A stretch of DNA of 64,000 bases from Candidatus Hydrothermarchaeum profundi (GCA_002011125.2 MTMF02000009.1:1-64000), one strand, 5' to 3'; positions 11,124 to 22,640 are shown, counted from the stretch's first letter. A program made the numbers and translations. Notes: generated from the sequence alone by a model not told the origin.

Positions 11124-11801
11124 ATGAATTATGAAGAATGGGAACAATTTTATCGTAAAATCATCAAGGACTTCGGATTTTCTGAATTTGAAGATACACT
11201 GGCCGCCAAGATATTAAAGAAAAAAATTAGATCGCCTCTTCCTTTAGATGTTGTAGAAAGATTGATTAGAGGCAAGATTACAAACATCTTTGGAGCTGGC
11301 CCTTCTCTAGAAAAAATTAAATCATTCCCCAGCAGCCCTATTATAGCGGCAGATGGAGCCACATCTTATTTATTGGAAAAGAAAGTAATTCCAGATATTA
11401 TAGTCACCGACCTTGATGGAGAGATCAGTGATCTAATGAAAGCTAATGAGTTAGGCAGTATTCTTTTTATCCATGCTCATGGGGATAATATTACGTCTAT
11501 TAGGAAGCATGCAGAGAAATTTAAGAATTGCATTCCAACGACTCAAGCAACACCGTTAGAAGGAGTATATAATTTCGGCGGATTTACTGATGGTGATAGG
11601 GCCGTGTTTATAGCTGATCATTTTAGAGCCAAAAAAATAGTCTTATATGCCATGGATTTCGGCAAAGAGATTGGGAGATATTCCTTTACTAAATACCCGG
11701 AGATGAAAATCAAAAAGCTAAATTGGGCAAAAAAATTAATAAGTTATCTAGCACAGCAAAGAAGCACAGGGTATATTGAGTTCTACTCAAAAAATATATA
11801 G
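11124..11801 (+). CDS. mptE: 6-hydroxymethyl-7,8-dihydropterin pyrophosphokinase MptE
   Basis: Pyrophosphorylates 6-hydroxymethyl-dihydropterin on the way to tetrahydromethanopterin or folate-like cofactors in archaea; DUF115 family, unrelated to bacterial FolK. The 225 residues show the nucleotide-binding FGAGPSLEKI near residue 57, AADGATSYLLE, IVTDLDGEI with its metal-binding Asp residues near residue 93, the HAHGDN motif near residue 113, and FTDGDRAVFIADHF. Another enzyme of the same pathway, MptA, is encoded about 8 kb downstream, which supports the assignment. Confidence 0.9.
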   Translation: MNYEEWEQFYRKIIKDFGFSEFEDTLAAKILKKKIRSPLPLDVVERLIRGKITNIFGAGPSLEKIKSFPSSPIIAADGATSYLLEKKVIPDIIVTDLDGEISDLMKANELGSILFIHAHGDNITSIRKHAEKFKNCIPTTQATPLEGVYNFGGFTDGDRAVFIADHFRAKKIVLYAMDFGKEIGRYSFTKYPEMKIKKLNWAKKLISYLAQQRSTGYIEFYSKNI

Positions 11802-11835
11802 AGGTAAAATCCAGTGCAATAAAATTACCTAGGTG

Positions 11836-12399
11836 ATGTATTTGATACCAGTTATTGCAAATCGCGGGCAATATAATCATAGGATATACCGGGTCCTAAA
11901 ATATTTAGGGGAGGACTCACGACTTGTGCAAAATACAATATCCATTGATGAGCTTACAGAATACAGGCCTAAAGCGATAGTCATTGGAGGTGGACCCTAT
12001 CTCGACGATGTAGGCAACTCCAAGAGAATAATAGAGAACTTCTATGAGGAGATCCCTATCTTAGGGATATGCCTAGGTCACCAGCTACTGGCAATGATTT
12101 TTGGTGGTAAAGTTAAAACAGCAGAAGTAGGAGAATATGCCGAATCTGAGATAATAGTCGACTATGAGGATGAAATTCTAAAGGGCTTAAGTCCAAGTTT
12201 TAATGCATGGGTTTCTCATAAAGATGAAGTATCTAAAATTCCAAAAGATTTTATAAAACTAGCCCATTCTGAAACATGCGAAATTGAGGCAATGGCACAT
12301 AAAAGTCTTCCTGTATTCGGAGTTCAATTTCACCCCGAAGTAGAGCATACTCCTGTAGGACCAGAAATTTTCAAAAATTTTTTGGCTTTGTGTAAATAA
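11836..12399 (+). CDS. guaAA: GMP synthase glutaminase subunit (GuaA type A)
   Basis: Class I glutamine amidotransferase that supplies ammonia to a separate GMP synthetase subunit, as is usual in archaea. The roughly 187 residues carry the GQYNHRI opening typical of archaeal GuaAa, an oxyanion region IVIGGGPYLDD, the nucleophile elbow GICLGHQLLA (Cys near residue 75), and FGVQFHPEVEHTP with the catalytic His and Glu. I prefer the ATG at 11836 to the GTG one codon earlier. The ATP-pyrophosphatase subunit (guaAB) is not in the window. Confidence 0.88.
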   Translation: MYLIPVIANRGQYNHRIYRVLKYLGEDSRLVQNTISIDELTEYRPKAIVIGGGPYLDDVGNSKRIIENFYEEIPILGICLGHQLLAMIFGGKVKTAEVGEYAESEIIVDYEDEILKGLSPSFNAWVSHKDEVSKIPKDFIKLAHSETCEIEAMAHKSLPVFGVQFHPEVEHTPVGPEIFKNFLALCK

Positions 12400-12434
12400 T
12401 AAAATTTAAATAAAAATGTGCGAGAGAATGCGTT

Positions 12435-12725
12435 ATGGAGGAGAGTATCCAGATAGCTTTTAATCTAATGGCAGCTCCATTTGGTTTGCTCGCTTTGTAT
12501 TATGGATATAAAGGATACCATGCTACCAAAGGGGGACTTAAAGCCTATAAATATTATTTCGTTGCTATGATATCCGTCGGAGTAGTATTATTTTTAGACC
12601 TTTTGCGACTATTGAAGATCTTAGATACTCTGGAATTTTTAATGGAGTTCGCTCTCTTCATATCAGCTATATTCTTCATGTTTGCTTTCAAAGATTTATT
12701 AGAATTCTTATTCGAAATACGATAG
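12435..12725 (+). CDS. Small three-helix membrane protein, first of a tandem pair
   Basis: A 96-residue hydrophobic protein that I do not recognise. It shares nearly the same plan with the next gene: an N-terminal helix ending in a Gly/Tyr turn (ALYYGYKGYHATKGGLKAYKY, key part YYGYKGY.ATKGGLKAYKY), a second helix ending DLLRLL, and a third C-terminal helix. The shared motifs show a tandem duplication. A TATA-like AAATTTAAATAAAA lies about 25 bases upstream of the ATG, so it probably starts a three-gene transcript with the next two genes. The conserved DLLRLL and the basic loop after helix 1 are the best candidates for function. Confidence 0.65.
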   Translation: MEESIQIAFNLMAAPFGLLALYYGYKGYHATKGGLKAYKYYFVAMISVGVVLFLDLLRLLKILDTLEFLMEFALFISAIFFMFAFKDLLEFLFEIR

Positions 12726-12735
12726 GAGTGAGAAT

Positions 12736-13026
12736 ATGAGTATTGAGCAAATTTTGTTAAACGTCATCTCCGCTCCCTTTGGAGTAGCGGCTTTATATTA
12801 TGGATATAAAGGATATGAGGCCACGAAAGGAGGATTAAAAGCATATAAATATTTCTTTCTAGCAATGGTAGGATTAGGAACCGCTATGCTACTTGACCTT
12901 TTGCGACTTCTTGGAATGTTAAGTAGCTCGGCAGAATTTCTGTTTGAATTATCACTTATGATCGTAGCCGTACTAATGTTATTATCCTTTAAAAATCTAC
13001 ATGATTTTCTTTCAAAGGCATTCTAA
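12736..13026 (+). CDS. Small three-helix membrane protein, second of a tandem pair
   Basis: A 96-residue paralogue of the previous gene, with the same ALYYGYKGYEATKGGLKAYK loop and DLLRLL motif but diverged outer helices. AGGAGTGAG stands just before the ATG at 12736, and the gap to the first copy is only 10 bases. Retention of the loop and the Asp-Leu-Leu motif while the lipid-facing residues differ suggests that the two copies act together, for example as a hetero-oligomer. That is inference. No family is recognised. Confidence 0.65.
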   Translation: MSIEQILLNVISAPFGVAALYYGYKGYEATKGGLKAYKYFFLAMVGLGTAMLLDLLRLLGMLSSSAEFLFELSLMIVAVLMLLSFKNLHDFLSKAF

Positions 13027-13028
13027 AA

Positions 13029-13737
13029 ATGAAGAGAATAAATCCTCAGGAAATATCGGAAATATTGGCTAGGTTTAAGAGACCTGGACCAGGAGACTCC
13101 GAGAAAGTTGAAGCCATCCAGATACTTACGGAAATAGAATCACTAAAATCTAAAAAATTCTCAGGTGCTATATGCATATATCTAGGAGATAAGCATAAGG
13201 ATTCTTATAGATGGCTAATTTTTAGTGAGGGAGAGCTTAAACTCTCTTATTTAGAAGAAACTGATCCATATTTCTCTGTTGAGGATATCAAAAAATCTGG
13301 TGAGCTCCCTTTCAAAATTTTTTATTTTGACGACTTTCAGAAAGAAAATTTGAGATTAGCATTAGAGGAAGCCCCTTCTGTACCTGTAAGTCAGGTTTTC
13401 AATAGAGAAGAAATTCTCAGGAAATATAGACTAAAAGAGCCTACTGAAGAGTATATAGACTCTATATTAAAAGGATATAGAGAGCCCACTGCTGAAGAAA
13501 GAGAAAAATGTGAAAAGATGATAATATCTATAAAGAATGACCTAGCTGAGATGTTTGGAGAGAAAATGGCAGAAAAAATGTTCGAAAAGCAATTTACAAT
13601 GTTGGGGATCGATGAGCATAAGATGACTGCAAAGGATATAGGGACATTATTAGACTCTCTCCAAAATACTATTTTGAAAAAATTATTGGGTCCAAAAAGA
13701 GCTGCTCAAACAATTGAAAAACTTAAGAAAAAAGCAT

Positions 13738-13751
<14 letters not shown>
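13029..13751 (+). CDS. Unrecognised protein downstream of the membrane pair
   Basis: A soluble 240-residue protein starting MKRINPQEISEILARFKRPG two bases after the membrane-protein pair, hence probably in the same operon. Residues 25-120 look like a mixed alpha/beta domain (ILTEIESLKSKKFSGAIC, YRWLIFSEGELKLSYLEE), reminiscent in pattern of small sensory or roadblock-like domains. Residues 150-240 are helical and basic, with EMFGEKMAEKMFEKQF and a C-terminal KKAFKIA. I cannot assign a family. Its 3' end overlaps the convergent pyrI gene by 14 bases. Confidence 0.6.
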
Positions 13752-15107
<1,356 letters not shown>

Positions 15108-15131
15108 TTAATCACAAGGTTTTTTAAATTT

Positions 15132-15716
15132 TTACTTTTTAATTTTAATTAAACCTGACGGTTCAATTTCAATAATTTTTTGGAAAAAATCTTCGAAGAT
15201 ACTCAAAACTTGAAGAGTGTGCGCCTCTTTATTCACAAAAGCTATTATGCCGCAGTCTTTGGGTAGGAGAAATTCTATCATTCCTTTGAGAAACATATAA
15301 GTTGGTTTTACATCATTGAGTAGAATCAAATCGGATAAAGGTTCGAAAATGACAATATCTACATTAGGATAGTTTTTCCATATCTCGCTAAACCAGCCTA
15401 GTTCACTTACAGGGATTTCAAGTATCTCTCCCTTTAAGTGCATGTTACCCCCCTCCAGGGGTATTGCAACTATCCTTAGAATGCCTCTCTGAATGTAAGC
15501 GCTAAGCTCAGTAAGATAGAGATTTTTCTTCGATGCTGATATTACTAAAAGAATATCCTTATCCCTCTTAGCATAATACTTAATTAAGTCATTTATAGTC
15601 GAATCGCAGCCCATGGTAGTATCGAACTCTACCAAAGTAGTTTTTGCTAAATCTTTAATAGTAGGTTTTTTTTTCCCAAATATCCTAAAAACCTTAGGTA
15701 AGATATCTCCAAACAC
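15132..15716 (-). CDS. Unrecognised 194-residue protein with alternating alpha/beta pattern
   Basis: The sequence alternates hydrophobic strands and helices (ILLVISASKKNLYLTEL, VDIVIFEPLSDLILL, CGIIAFVNKEAHTL), similar in plan to the RecA/KaiC-like or DUF257/DUF835-type archaeal proteins, but there is no P-loop. The segment NLIKYY-like linker plus CGIIAFVNKEAH looks like a strand ending in a conserved loop. The GTG start at 15716 follows, four bases downstream, the stop of a possible 23-codon frame that itself overlaps the end of ileS. I cannot state a function. Confidence 0.5.
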   Translation of the reverse strand: MFGDILPKVFRIFGKKKPTIKDLAKTTLVEFDTTMGCDSTINDLIKYYAKRDKDILLVISASKKNLYLTELSAYIQRGILRIVAIPLEGGNMHLKGEILEIPVSELGWFSEIWKNYPNVDIVIFEPLSDLILLNDVKPTYMFLKGMIEFLLPKDCGIIAFVNKEAHTLQVLSIFEDFFQKIIEIEPSGLIKIKK

Positions 15717-15720
15717 TATT

Positions 15721-15792
15721 TCACCATATATACTCGCTTAGCTTAGAAATAAAGTCTACATCAATAATATTTTCGAAGTATTTTAATGGCAT
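15721..15792 (-). CDS. Possible 23-residue frame coupled to the ileS stop
   Basis: The TGA of ileS overlaps an ATG (TGATG) that opens a 23-codon frame, [20 protein letters not shown] plus YIW, ending four bases before the GTG of the next gene. The spacing suggests translational coupling from ileS through this frame into the next gene. It could equally be the true N-terminus of the next protein separated by an indel. Very short, so low confidence. Confidence 0.25.
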   Translation of the reverse strand: MPLKYFENIIDVDFISKLSEYIW

Positions 15793-18700
15793 CACTTGTA
15801 TTCGTCTATTGATATAACAAATCGAATATTTTCTATCTCCCACTCCTTGGTATATCCTCTATGCTCTAATTCCTCAGCGATTTTTAACTCCCTGGCTCTA
15901 GTTTCTTGGGAAATATAATTTTGTTGCCGTTTAACTAAATCCACAATTTTTTTATTACCAACTTGTATCTTCGCAGAAATAAATGCTTCAATATCTAAAT
16001 CTTTCTCTTTTCTCATTTCTTGAATTCTTCTCACAAGCTCTCGAGCATATCCCAAGGAGAGAATTTCGTCGGTCCTTTCCGAATCTAGATATACTGTGCC
16101 ATACTCGAATTCTGAATACATGTACTTATCCGGCAGTTCTTCTTTAAATTTCATGTGTTTTTCAAAAAGTAAAACCTTTTCTCCATTAATTTTAATTTTA
16201 AATCCTTCTTTTATTTTGTTTTTAATCTCAATTGGATCTATCTTAGTTAACTCAGAAGCTATTTTTTTAGCTTTATCCTTGAATTCTGGGCCTATGACCT
16301 CAAAATTAGGTTCAACTTTAAGAGAAATCTCTCCAATTTTTTCATTAGGCTCTAGAATATCTAGTCGTAAAGTATTCGTTTGAGTCATAGCAAGATTTTT
16401 AAGGTTTTCCAATGCAGACTTAACCTCTTGGTTTTTAGGTGAGAAAACAATTCGAAGGACTGGCCATCTCCTTTTTATTCCTTTTTTCTCTCTTGCCGCA
16501 GTAGCTGCCTCAGTAAACTTCCTGAGTATTTGCATTTGTCTTTCTAAAATAGGATCTATTACTTTGAGATCATATTTAGGCCAAGTTTCAAAATGCACAC
16601 TTTCTTTTCTGCCTTTTAGATTGCGGTATATTTCTTCAGAAAGATGAGGTGAAATCGGGGACATTATTATACTTAATTTAGTTAGAACTTCATGCAGAGT
16701 AAGATACGCAGACAACTTCACGGGGTCTTCTTTCTCAATCCAAGTTCTGGGCCTAACCAATGGAATATACCACCTACTGAGGTCCTCTATAATATATTCA
16801 TGAATACTTCTCGTAGCCTGGTAGATGTGAAGGGACTCGAAAGCATCGGTAACTGTCTTAATAAGATTATTCAACCTTGAGAGTAGCCATTTATCTTCTA
16901 TCTTATATTCCGCTTTTTTAACTCTAGATGGATCAAATGAATCAATACTCATATAAGTTGTAGCAAAAACATAAACATTCCAGAGTATATTAAACATTTT
17001 CTGTATCACTTTTACTTCGTCCCAGTTGAAACGGAGGTCTTCCCACGGTTTATTTGCCCATAGTACATAGAATCGCAAAACCTCTGCTCCAAATTTCTTA
17101 ATAATATCTTCAGGCAGAACTACGTTCCCAAGCGATTTACTCATTTTTTCTCCTTTCTCATCTAAGGTGAACCCATGCATTAACACGCGCTTATATGGTG
17201 CCTCATTAAATGCAAGAATACCACATCCAAGCATTGAATAGAACCATCCTCGAGTCTGGTCGTGTCCTTCAGTAATGAAATCTGCGGGATACCATTTTTT
17301 AAATTCATCTTTATTTCGTGGAAAACCTAGAGACGCCCATGGAGCTACTCCAGAATCAAACCAAACATCAAGGACATCAGGTATTCTTTCCATAGTGCCT
17401 CCGCATTTACATTTAAACTTTATTTTATCCACATAGGGCTTATGTAGCTCCTTTACATTTTTTACTTCCATGAGTTCTTTTCGAGTACCTATTACCTTTA
17501 TCTTATCACAATTATTACACACCCAAATAGGAATTGGGATACCCCAATACCGTTGTCTTGAGATAGTCCAATCTTTAGCATTTTCTATCCAATCTTTAAA
17601 TCTAGCTGATCCAGCCCATTCAGGAATCCATTCAATTTTTTTGATTTCCTCAAGCATTTTATCTTTTAACTGAGTTATCTTTATGAACCACTGCTCAGTG
17701 GCTCTATAAATTATAGGATTTTTACATCTCCAACAATGCCCATACCTATGAGAAATACTGCCTGAAAAAAGTAGAACTCCTTTTTCTTGGAGATCTCTTA
17801 TTATTATCTTGTCGTCTTTCTTGGTCACAAGCCCATGATATTTGCCCGCTTCTCCAGTAAATCGACCCTGCTCATCCACAGGACATATAGGCTCTATATT
17901 ATAAGGTTCACATGCTTCAAAATCCTCAGGACCATGGCCCGGAGCGCAATGCACACAGCCTGTTCCTTCACCCAAACTCACGAAGTCTGCTAGAATTACA
18001 GTATAAGCATTACTACTTTTCGGCCTTACTTTTATGACATCAACTAAGGGATTGATATATCGAAGGCCTTCGAGCTGCGATCCTCTCATTGTTTCAATAA
18101 TCTCGTACTTTAAGCCAAACTTTTCTTCTAAAATATAAGCAAGCTCTTTTGCTAAGATAAAAACGCCCTCATCCGTTTTAGCACGTACATATTCAAACTC
18201 AGGGTGAACTATCACAGCCAGATTTCCAATTAACGTCCACGGAGTGGTAGTCCAAATTAAGATGTATTCTTTATCTTTGCCAACTACGGGGAACTTTACA
18301 TATATAGATGGATCGCTCCTCTCTTCATATTCAATCTCCGCATCCGCTAATGCTGTTTCACATCTGGGACACCATGTAACTACCCTGAGAGATTTCTCTA
18401 TGAGGTTCTTTTCATGAGCTTTTTTTATCGTCCACCACGCAGCTTCGATATAGTCGTCATCCATAGTCTTGTAAGGAGTATTCCAGTCAAGCCATACTCC
18501 CAGACGTTGAAATTGAGCCGTCATAACTTCTATATGCTCACTAGCCCATTTTTTACACTCCTTAACGAACTTCTCTACTCCGAACTCTTCGATTTCTTTC
18601 TTATTTTTAATTCCGATTTTTTCTTCTACTTTTATTTCTATAGGAAGTCCATGGCAATCCCACCCCGCCTGTCGCCTTACATTTAATCCTTGCATAACCA

Positions 18701-18914
18701 AGTAGCGTACGATAGCATCCTTCAGGATCTTATTCCAAGCAGTTCCTAAATGAATTGCCCCACTCGCATAAGGGGGACCGTCAAGAAAATAATAAGTAGG
18801 TTTATCCTTGATTATTTCCTTACTTTTCTCGTAAACCTTATTTTCTCTCCACCAAGCTTGAATCTCTTCCTCAAGCTCGCTAAAAACTACTTCTCTACTA
18901 GCCTGCTTTACCAT
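15792..18914 (-). CDS. ileS: Isoleucyl-tRNA synthetase
   Basis: Class Ia synthetase charging tRNA-Ile. The 1040 residues contain the HIGH-type [20 protein letters not shown] near residue 47, a CP1 editing domain with IWTTTPWTL, the tryptophan-rich [32 protein letters not shown], and KMSKSLGN near residue 600, followed by the anticodon-binding and long C-terminal domains. This is the eukaryotic/archaeal-like form. The ATG at 18914 faces the divergent rfcS gene, and the two share an intergenic region of about 110 bases. Confidence 0.97.
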   Translation of the reverse strand: MVKQASREVVFSELEEEIQAWWRENKVYEKSKEIIKDKPTYYFLDGPPYASGAIHLGTAWNKILKDAIVRYLVMQGLNVRRQAGWDCHGLPIEIKVEEKIGIKNKKEIEEFGVEKFVKECKKWASEHIEVMTAQFQRLGVWLDWNTPYKTMDDDYIEAAWWTIKKAHEKNLIEKSLRVVTWCPRCETALADAEIEYEERSDPSIYVKFPVVGKDKEYILIWTTTPWTLIGNLAVIVHPEFEYVRAKTDEGVFILAKELAYILEEKFGLKYEIIETMRGSQLEGLRYINPLVDVIKVRPKSSNAYTVILADFVSLGEGTGCVHCAPGHGPEDFEACEPYNIEPICPVDEQGRFTGEAGKYHGLVTKKDDKIIIRDLQEKGVLLFSGSISHRYGHCWRCKNPIIYRATEQWFIKITQLKDKMLEEIKKIEWIPEWAGSARFKDWIENAKDWTISRQRYWGIPIPIWVCNNCDKIKVIGTRKELMEVKNVKELHKPYVDKIKFKCKCGGTMERIPDVLDVWFDSGVAPWASLGFPRNKDEFKKWYPADFITEGHDQTRGWFYSMLGCGILAFNEAPYKRVLMHGFTLDEKGEKMSKSLGNVVLPEDIIKKFGAEVLRFYVLWANKPWEDLRFNWDEVKVIQKMFNILWNVYVFATTYMSIDSFDPSRVKKAEYKIEDKWLLSRLNNLIKTVTDAFESLHIYQATRSIHEYIIEDLSRWYIPLVRPRTWIEKEDPVKLSAYLTLHEVLTKLSIIMSPISPHLSEEIYRNLKGRKESVHFETWPKYDLKVIDPILERQMQILRKFTEAATAAREKKGIKRRWPVLRIVFSPKNQEVKSALENLKNLAMTQTNTLRLDILEPNEKIGEISLKVEPNFEVIGPEFKDKAKKIASELTKIDPIEIKNKIKEGFKIKINGEKVLLFEKHMKFKEELPDKYMYSEFEYGTVYLDSERTDEILSLGYARELVRRIQEMRKEKDLDIEAFISAKIQVGNKKIVDLVKRQQNYISQETRARELKIAEELEHRGYTKEWEIENIRFVISIDEYK

Positions 18915-18984
18915 GACTCATAGCTATCCAAATCTCACTTTTAAAAGTTTTGGATTTAAAATAGGTTTTAGATTTGTTAATCTT

Positions 18985-19003
18985 TTAAAAGGATATATAT
19001 ACT
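18985..19003 (+). promoter_or_regulatory. TATA box with BRE-like element for rfcS
   Basis: The stretch TTAAAAGGATATATATACT has a purine-rich BRE-like part followed by a TATA box at about 18992-19001. The ATG of rfcS at 19027 lies about 26-30 bases downstream, the distance at which archaeal transcription starts, so the transcript is probably leaderless or nearly so. Confidence 0.6.
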
Positions 19004-19026
19004 CAAGAAAGAAATTTAATGATACA

Positions 19027-19995
19027 ATGATAGAATCTATCTGGGTGGAAAAATATAGGCCTCAGAAGGTCGATGAGATAGTAGGTCAGGATGGTGTAGT
19101 TGAGAGGCTTAAAGGTTATTTGAAAACTAAAAATCTGCCTAATATGCTCTTCGCTGGCCCACCAGGGACAGGCAAAACCACCGCAGCTTTAGCGCTTGCA
19201 AAGGAATTATTTGGAAAAGCGTGGCGAGAAAATTTTCTTGAACTAAACGCTTCAGATGAAAGAGGGATAAATATCGTTAGAGGTAAGATAAAGGATTTCG
19301 CGAGGACTCGGTCAGTAGTGGGAGACTTTAAAATAATTTTCCTAGATGAAGCCGATGCTTTAACGAAAGATGCTCAACATGCATTAAGACGCACGATGGA
19401 AAGATATACTGGAACATGTAGGTTTATCCTCTCAGCAAATTATTCAAGCAAAATAATTGAACCCATACAGTCAAGATGTGCTCTTTTTAGATTCAGCCCG
19501 CTGAGAGATGAGGATATTAAAAAAAGGCTTGAATTTATAGCGTCGAAGGAAAAACTCAAGCTTGAAGAGAGTGGAATAGAGGCTATTTTATATGTGGCTG
19601 AAGGAGATTTGAGAAAAGCAATAAATCTTCTCCAATCAGCTGCCGCTTACAGCAACGAGATAAATGACGAACTAATCTTTAAGGTTGTAGCAAAAGCGCG
19701 GCCCGAAGATATAAGGGATATAATAAATCTCGCTCTAGGAGGAAAATTTACTGTGGCTAGGGAAAGATTAAGAGAGCTCCTCATAACATATGGTATGAGT
19801 GGGGAGGACGTAGTAGAACAATTTCATAGAGAAGTCTTTAGATTGGATATACCTGAGGAAGAGAAGGTTAAGCTTGCTGGAATGATTGGTGAATACGATT
19901 TCAGGATAAAAGAAGGAAGTAATGAGTTACTACAGCTAGAATCCCTTTTAGCGCAGTTCACATTGCTGGGGAATCCAGAGAAAGAAACTGAGTAA
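19027..19995 (+). CDS. rfcS: Replication factor C small subunit
   Basis: AAA+ clamp-loader subunit that opens and loads the PCNA ring. The roughly 322 residues start [20 protein letters not shown], then Walker [10 protein letters not shown] near residue 44, the Walker B box [20 protein letters not shown], sensor 1 [13 protein letters not shown], and the arginine-finger SRC motif [13 protein letters not shown] frame open upstream to 18913 lacks family similarity and precedes the TATA box, so the ATG at 19027 is the start. It is followed after 34 bases by mptA. Confidence 0.96.
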   Translation: MIESIWVEKYRPQKVDEIVGQDGVVERLKGYLKTKNLPNMLFAGPPGTGKTTAALALAKELFGKAWRENFLELNASDERGINIVRGKIKDFARTRSVVGDFKIIFLDEADALTKDAQHALRRTMERYTGTCRFILSANYSSKIIEPIQSRCALFRFSPLRDEDIKKRLEFIASKEKLKLEESGIEAILYVAEGDLRKAINLLQSAAAYSNEINDELIFKVVAKARPEDIRDIINLALGGKFTVARERLRELLITYGMSGEDVVEQFHREVFRLDIPEEEKVKLAGMIGEYDFRIKEGSNELLQLESLLAQFTLLGNPEKETE

Positions 19996-20029
19996 ATCTT
20001 TTAAACTTAGGGGGTTACCTTTAGACATC

Positions 20030-20902
20030 ATGGATAGGAAGAGAGTCGGAATATTGGATATTGAGAAGCTTATCGAAGTTAAGAGACCAGTTGGTCCATT
20101 CGTACTTATTCCAAAAATAGATGTGATACTAGACTTTCATCCAGAGAAAGAAATTGACGAACACGAGCTACAAGAGGTTATACACTCAGCGATTGAGGAT
20201 GCCCTGCGAGAGGAGATCACATCAATTGATAGCTTTGGGGCATCTATTGTTAAAAAACTTCTTAAAAAAACCGATACCCTCAAGGCTGAAGTAAAAATGG
20301 AAGCAGAGTATGTGGTATACCGCCATGCGCCGGTAAGTAAGCAGAGGACTCAAGAAACTTACAAACTAATATCAAGAGCGATAGGAGAAGAAAAATGTGT
20401 TAAGAAAATGATAGGAGCTGAGGTGGTAGGTATCAACTCTTGTCCTTGCGCTCAGGAGGGTTTGGAGGAATATGCAAGGAGAAAACTAAAAAATTTTTCC
20501 CAGAGGGATATTGAAAGAATAATAAGGTCTATTCCAATCGCCAGCCATAATCAGCGGAACATATCGACACTTCTAATTGAAGTCCCTGAAAAATATAACA
20601 TCGAAGCTGAAGATTTAATTGAGATCCTAGAAGAATCGATGAGTTCTAAAGTATATGAAGTGTTAAAGAGAGAAGACGAAGTAGAAGTCGTTATAAAAAG
20701 CCATATGAATCCTAATTTCGTAGAGGATACTGTGAGGAAAATTCTGATAAAAGTCGTGCAAAAATATAGGGATTTACCTGGTGAAAGCGTCGTTATCGCA
20801 AGAAGTGAGAGCCTAGAAAGTATACACCAACATAATGCAGTTGCCGAGAGAGTTGCCCTTCTAAAAGAACTAAGGAGAGAGATTTCTAGCGCAAGTACTT
20901 AA
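20030..20902 (+). CDS. mptA: GTP cyclohydrolase MptA
   Basis: Fe(II)-dependent GTP cyclohydrolase that opens the archaeal pterin pathway by making 7,8-dihydroneopterin 2',3'-cyclic phosphate; COG1469 family, related to bacterial FolE2. The 290 residues carry the family landmarks RPVGPFVLIPKIDV, the metal-binding INSCPCAQEGLEEYAR near residue 140, IPIASHNQRN near residue 168, and ESLESIHQHNAVAER near the C-terminus. The window also encodes MptE, a later step in the same pathway. The 3' end overlaps a small gene on the opposite strand by 17 bases. Confidence 0.93.
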   Translation: MDRKRVGILDIEKLIEVKRPVGPFVLIPKIDVILDFHPEKEIDEHELQEVIHSAIEDALREEITSIDSFGASIVKKLLKKTDTLKAEVKMEAEYVVYRHAPVSKQRTQETYKLISRAIGEEKCVKKMIGAEVVGINSCPCAQEGLEEYARRKLKNFSQRDIERIIRSIPIASHNQRNISTLLIEVPEKYNIEAEDLIEILEESMSSKVYEVLKREDEVEVVIKSHMNPNFVEDTVRKILIKVVQKYRDLPGESVVIARSESLESIHQHNAVAERVALLKELRREISSAST

Positions 20903-21065
20903 GCTTCTGCAATCTATCTTTCAGCTGCTCTAATTCTTCTCTAGAAAGTTCCACTCCGCCTTGTAATTTTTTAAGTTTTTTTTGCACTTGCTGGATTCTA
21001 AATAAAAGAACAATATTAGTAGCTAAGCTTATTAAAAGAAGGGAATAAATAAGAGTCTGATTCAT
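20886..21065 (-). CDS. 59-residue membrane-anchored coiled-coil protein behind minD
   Basis: Translating from the ATG at 21065 gives a 59-residue protein: an N-terminal hydrophobic helix (residues 4-22, TLIYSLLLISLATNIVLLF) followed directly by a basic and then Leu/Lys/Glu heptad-like helix (QQVQKKLKKLQGG, SREELEQLKDRLQKLKYLR). The ATG is one base after the minD stop, and GAGAGGG at the end of minD stands at good Shine-Dalgarno distance, so it is probably translated from the minD transcript. It overlaps the end of mptA antisense by 17 bases. The family is not recognised. A MinD partner at the membrane is a reasonable but untested idea. Confidence 0.7.
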   Translation of the reverse strand: MNQTLIYSLLLISLATNIVLLFRIQQVQKKLKKLQGGVELSREELEQLKDRLQKLKYLR

Positions 21066-21066
21066 T

Positions 21067-21846
21067 TTACCCTCTCCCGAAAAAACCCTTCGTCAATCTG
21101 TCTAAAAATTTTTCTTTTGTAACCTCTAAGGGCCTAAACTCTTCACCCACAAGTTCTGCGGCTAATTTCCTTATCGCCACAGCCGCAGGAGAATTTGGGT
21201 TAGCTAATACGATAGGTTTACCAAAAGCTGAGCTTCTCCTTACTTCAGGGTCTTCCGGAATTACAGCTAGGACTTTAGCTTCAAGGATAACCTCCACCTC
21301 TCTAATACTCAAATCCGATTTGTCATAACCCGCTCTATTTAATACGACTCCAAGTACATGCGACCCAAGTTTTTTGGCAACTATTTTGGTCTTTAATGCA
21401 TCTGACATGGCGGAGATTTCTGGATTAGTTACTAAAAGCAACTCTTGACCAGCCGCCAAAGCTGTTACAACACTTCTACCCAGTCCGGCTGGAGCATCTA
21501 TTATCAAAATTTCGGTAGTCTTAAGAAGTTCATTTAAAACTTTTTCCAATCTGTCGGGATCTGCTTTCCGTAATCCATCTAAACTTATACCTGCGGGTAT
21601 AACCTTTACACCGCCCGGGCCTTCGTAAATAGCATCCTTAACATCCGCCTCGCCAGCAAGAACATCATGAAGTGTGAACTTCATTCCTTCTAATCCAAGA
21701 TGTAATTCAAGGTTAGCCATCTCGATATCAGCGTCGAGAATAACAACGTCTTTACCCAGTTGCGCCAACGCTACACCTAAATTTGCTGCTACTACTGTCT
21801 TCCCTGTCCCCCCCTTACCTGATGCTACTGTAATAGAAAGGCCCAT
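21067..21846 (-). CDS. minD: MinD/ParA-type ATPase
   Basis: Deviant-Walker ATPase that positions proteins or complexes on the membrane. The roughly 259 residues start [20 protein letters not shown] with the deviant Walker A KGGTGKT, then [36 protein letters not shown], and [13 protein letters not shown]. The C-terminus ends in Lys/Arg/Phe-rich [12 protein letters not shown], which resembles an amphipathic membrane-targeting helix. I chose the ATG at 21846, preceded by GAAGGAT, over the TTG four codons upstream. No MinE is known in archaea; the next gene encodes a small membrane coiled-coil protein. Confidence 0.9.
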   Translation of the reverse strand: MGLSITVASGKGGTGKTVVAANLGVALAQLGKDVVILDADIEMANLELHLGLEGMKFTLHDVLAGEADVKDAIYEGPGGVKVIPAGISLDGLRKADPDRLEKVLNELLKTTEILIIDAPAGLGRSVVTALAAGQELLLVTNPEISAMSDALKTKIVAKKLGSHVLGVVLNRAGYDKSDLSIREVEVILEAKVLAVIPEDPEVRRSSAFGKPIVLANPNSPAAVAIRKLAAELVGEEFRPLEVTKEKFLDRLTKGFFGRG

Positions 21847-21898
21847 TTTATCCTTCAATAGGTGTGCGGTACTAATTTATATATTTATTCTTACTCAT

Positions 21899-22582
21899 TT
21901 ATTCCTGTAAGATAAGATTTTTTATACAAAACTCAAGAGCCTCTTCTCCACCTTCACCAAAAGAGGATCTAGTAACATAATCTGACACGTCTTTTAAACT
22001 CTCTTCACCTACAGATATTGAATATCCAGCTATCTCAAGCATTTCTCGGTCGTTCTCGCTATCTCCTATAGCGGCTATTTCAGATAACTGTATACCCAAG
22101 AACTTGGCTACTTCTTCTAGCGCCTTACCCTTACTAACAGCCGGGTCTTTTATGTGGATTGCAAATTTAGTATCCACGATACTGACATCAAAATCTTGTA
22201 GGGCTTTTTTTAATTCGTTAACCTCAAAATCACGATAGATAGCTATCTCGGTTTTCCGGAGTTCTGATCTTTTAATTTTCCTAACATTATATCTTTTCGC
22301 CAAATCCTGAAAAGCTTTTTCAACTTTTTTTATGTCACCAATGTACCTTACTTCATCTGTTCTCGGATTTGCAACTATCCCTCCATTTTCAGCTATCACA
22401 GGTCCAGTGGTTCCTATAAAAACACTAGCAGCCTCCGCAATACACAAGACATTTCCAGTGGCAAGGATAACGGGCACTCCAAGAGATTCTATTTCTCTAA
22501 TCTTAGTAACTGCTCCCAAGTGTAGCCTACGATTCTCGTCTGTTAAAGTACCATCGACATCTATTGCTATAGCTTTGAGCAT
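21899..22582 (-). CDS. Phosphoglycolate phosphatase, archaeal HAD type
   Basis: HAD-superfamily phosphatase of the archaeal PGP group, which removes phosphate from 2-phosphoglycolate. The 227 residues show motif I AIDVDGTLTDENRRL, motif II VILATGN, the cap entry GPVIAENGGIVA, and motif III/IV KGKALEEVAKFLGIQ and AIGDSENDREMLEIAG. Substrate assignment follows the family pattern; a sucrose- or mannosyl-phosphate phosphatase relative is possible. The gene is upstream of minD on the same strand, with a gap of about 50 bases. Confidence 0.82.
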   Translation of the reverse strand: MLKAIAIDVDGTLTDENRRLHLGAVTKIREIESLGVPVILATGNVLCIAEAASVFIGTTGPVIAENGGIVANPRTDEVRYIGDIKKVEKAFQDLAKRYNVRKIKRSELRKTEIAIYRDFEVNELKKALQDFDVSIVDTKFAIHIKDPAVSKGKALEEVAKFLGIQLSEIAAIGDSENDREMLEIAGYSISVGEESLKDVSDYVTRSSFGEGGEEALEFCIKNLILQE

Positions 22583-22640
22583 GGTTATTAATGTTAAAAA
22601 AGGCTTTTATATCAGTCTTGTGGTTATATTTTTTTAATCA

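Noticed and set aside
18913-19026. Upstream extension of rfcS by 38 codons
   Set aside because: It lacks RFC similarity and includes the TATA box, so it is promoter, not coding.
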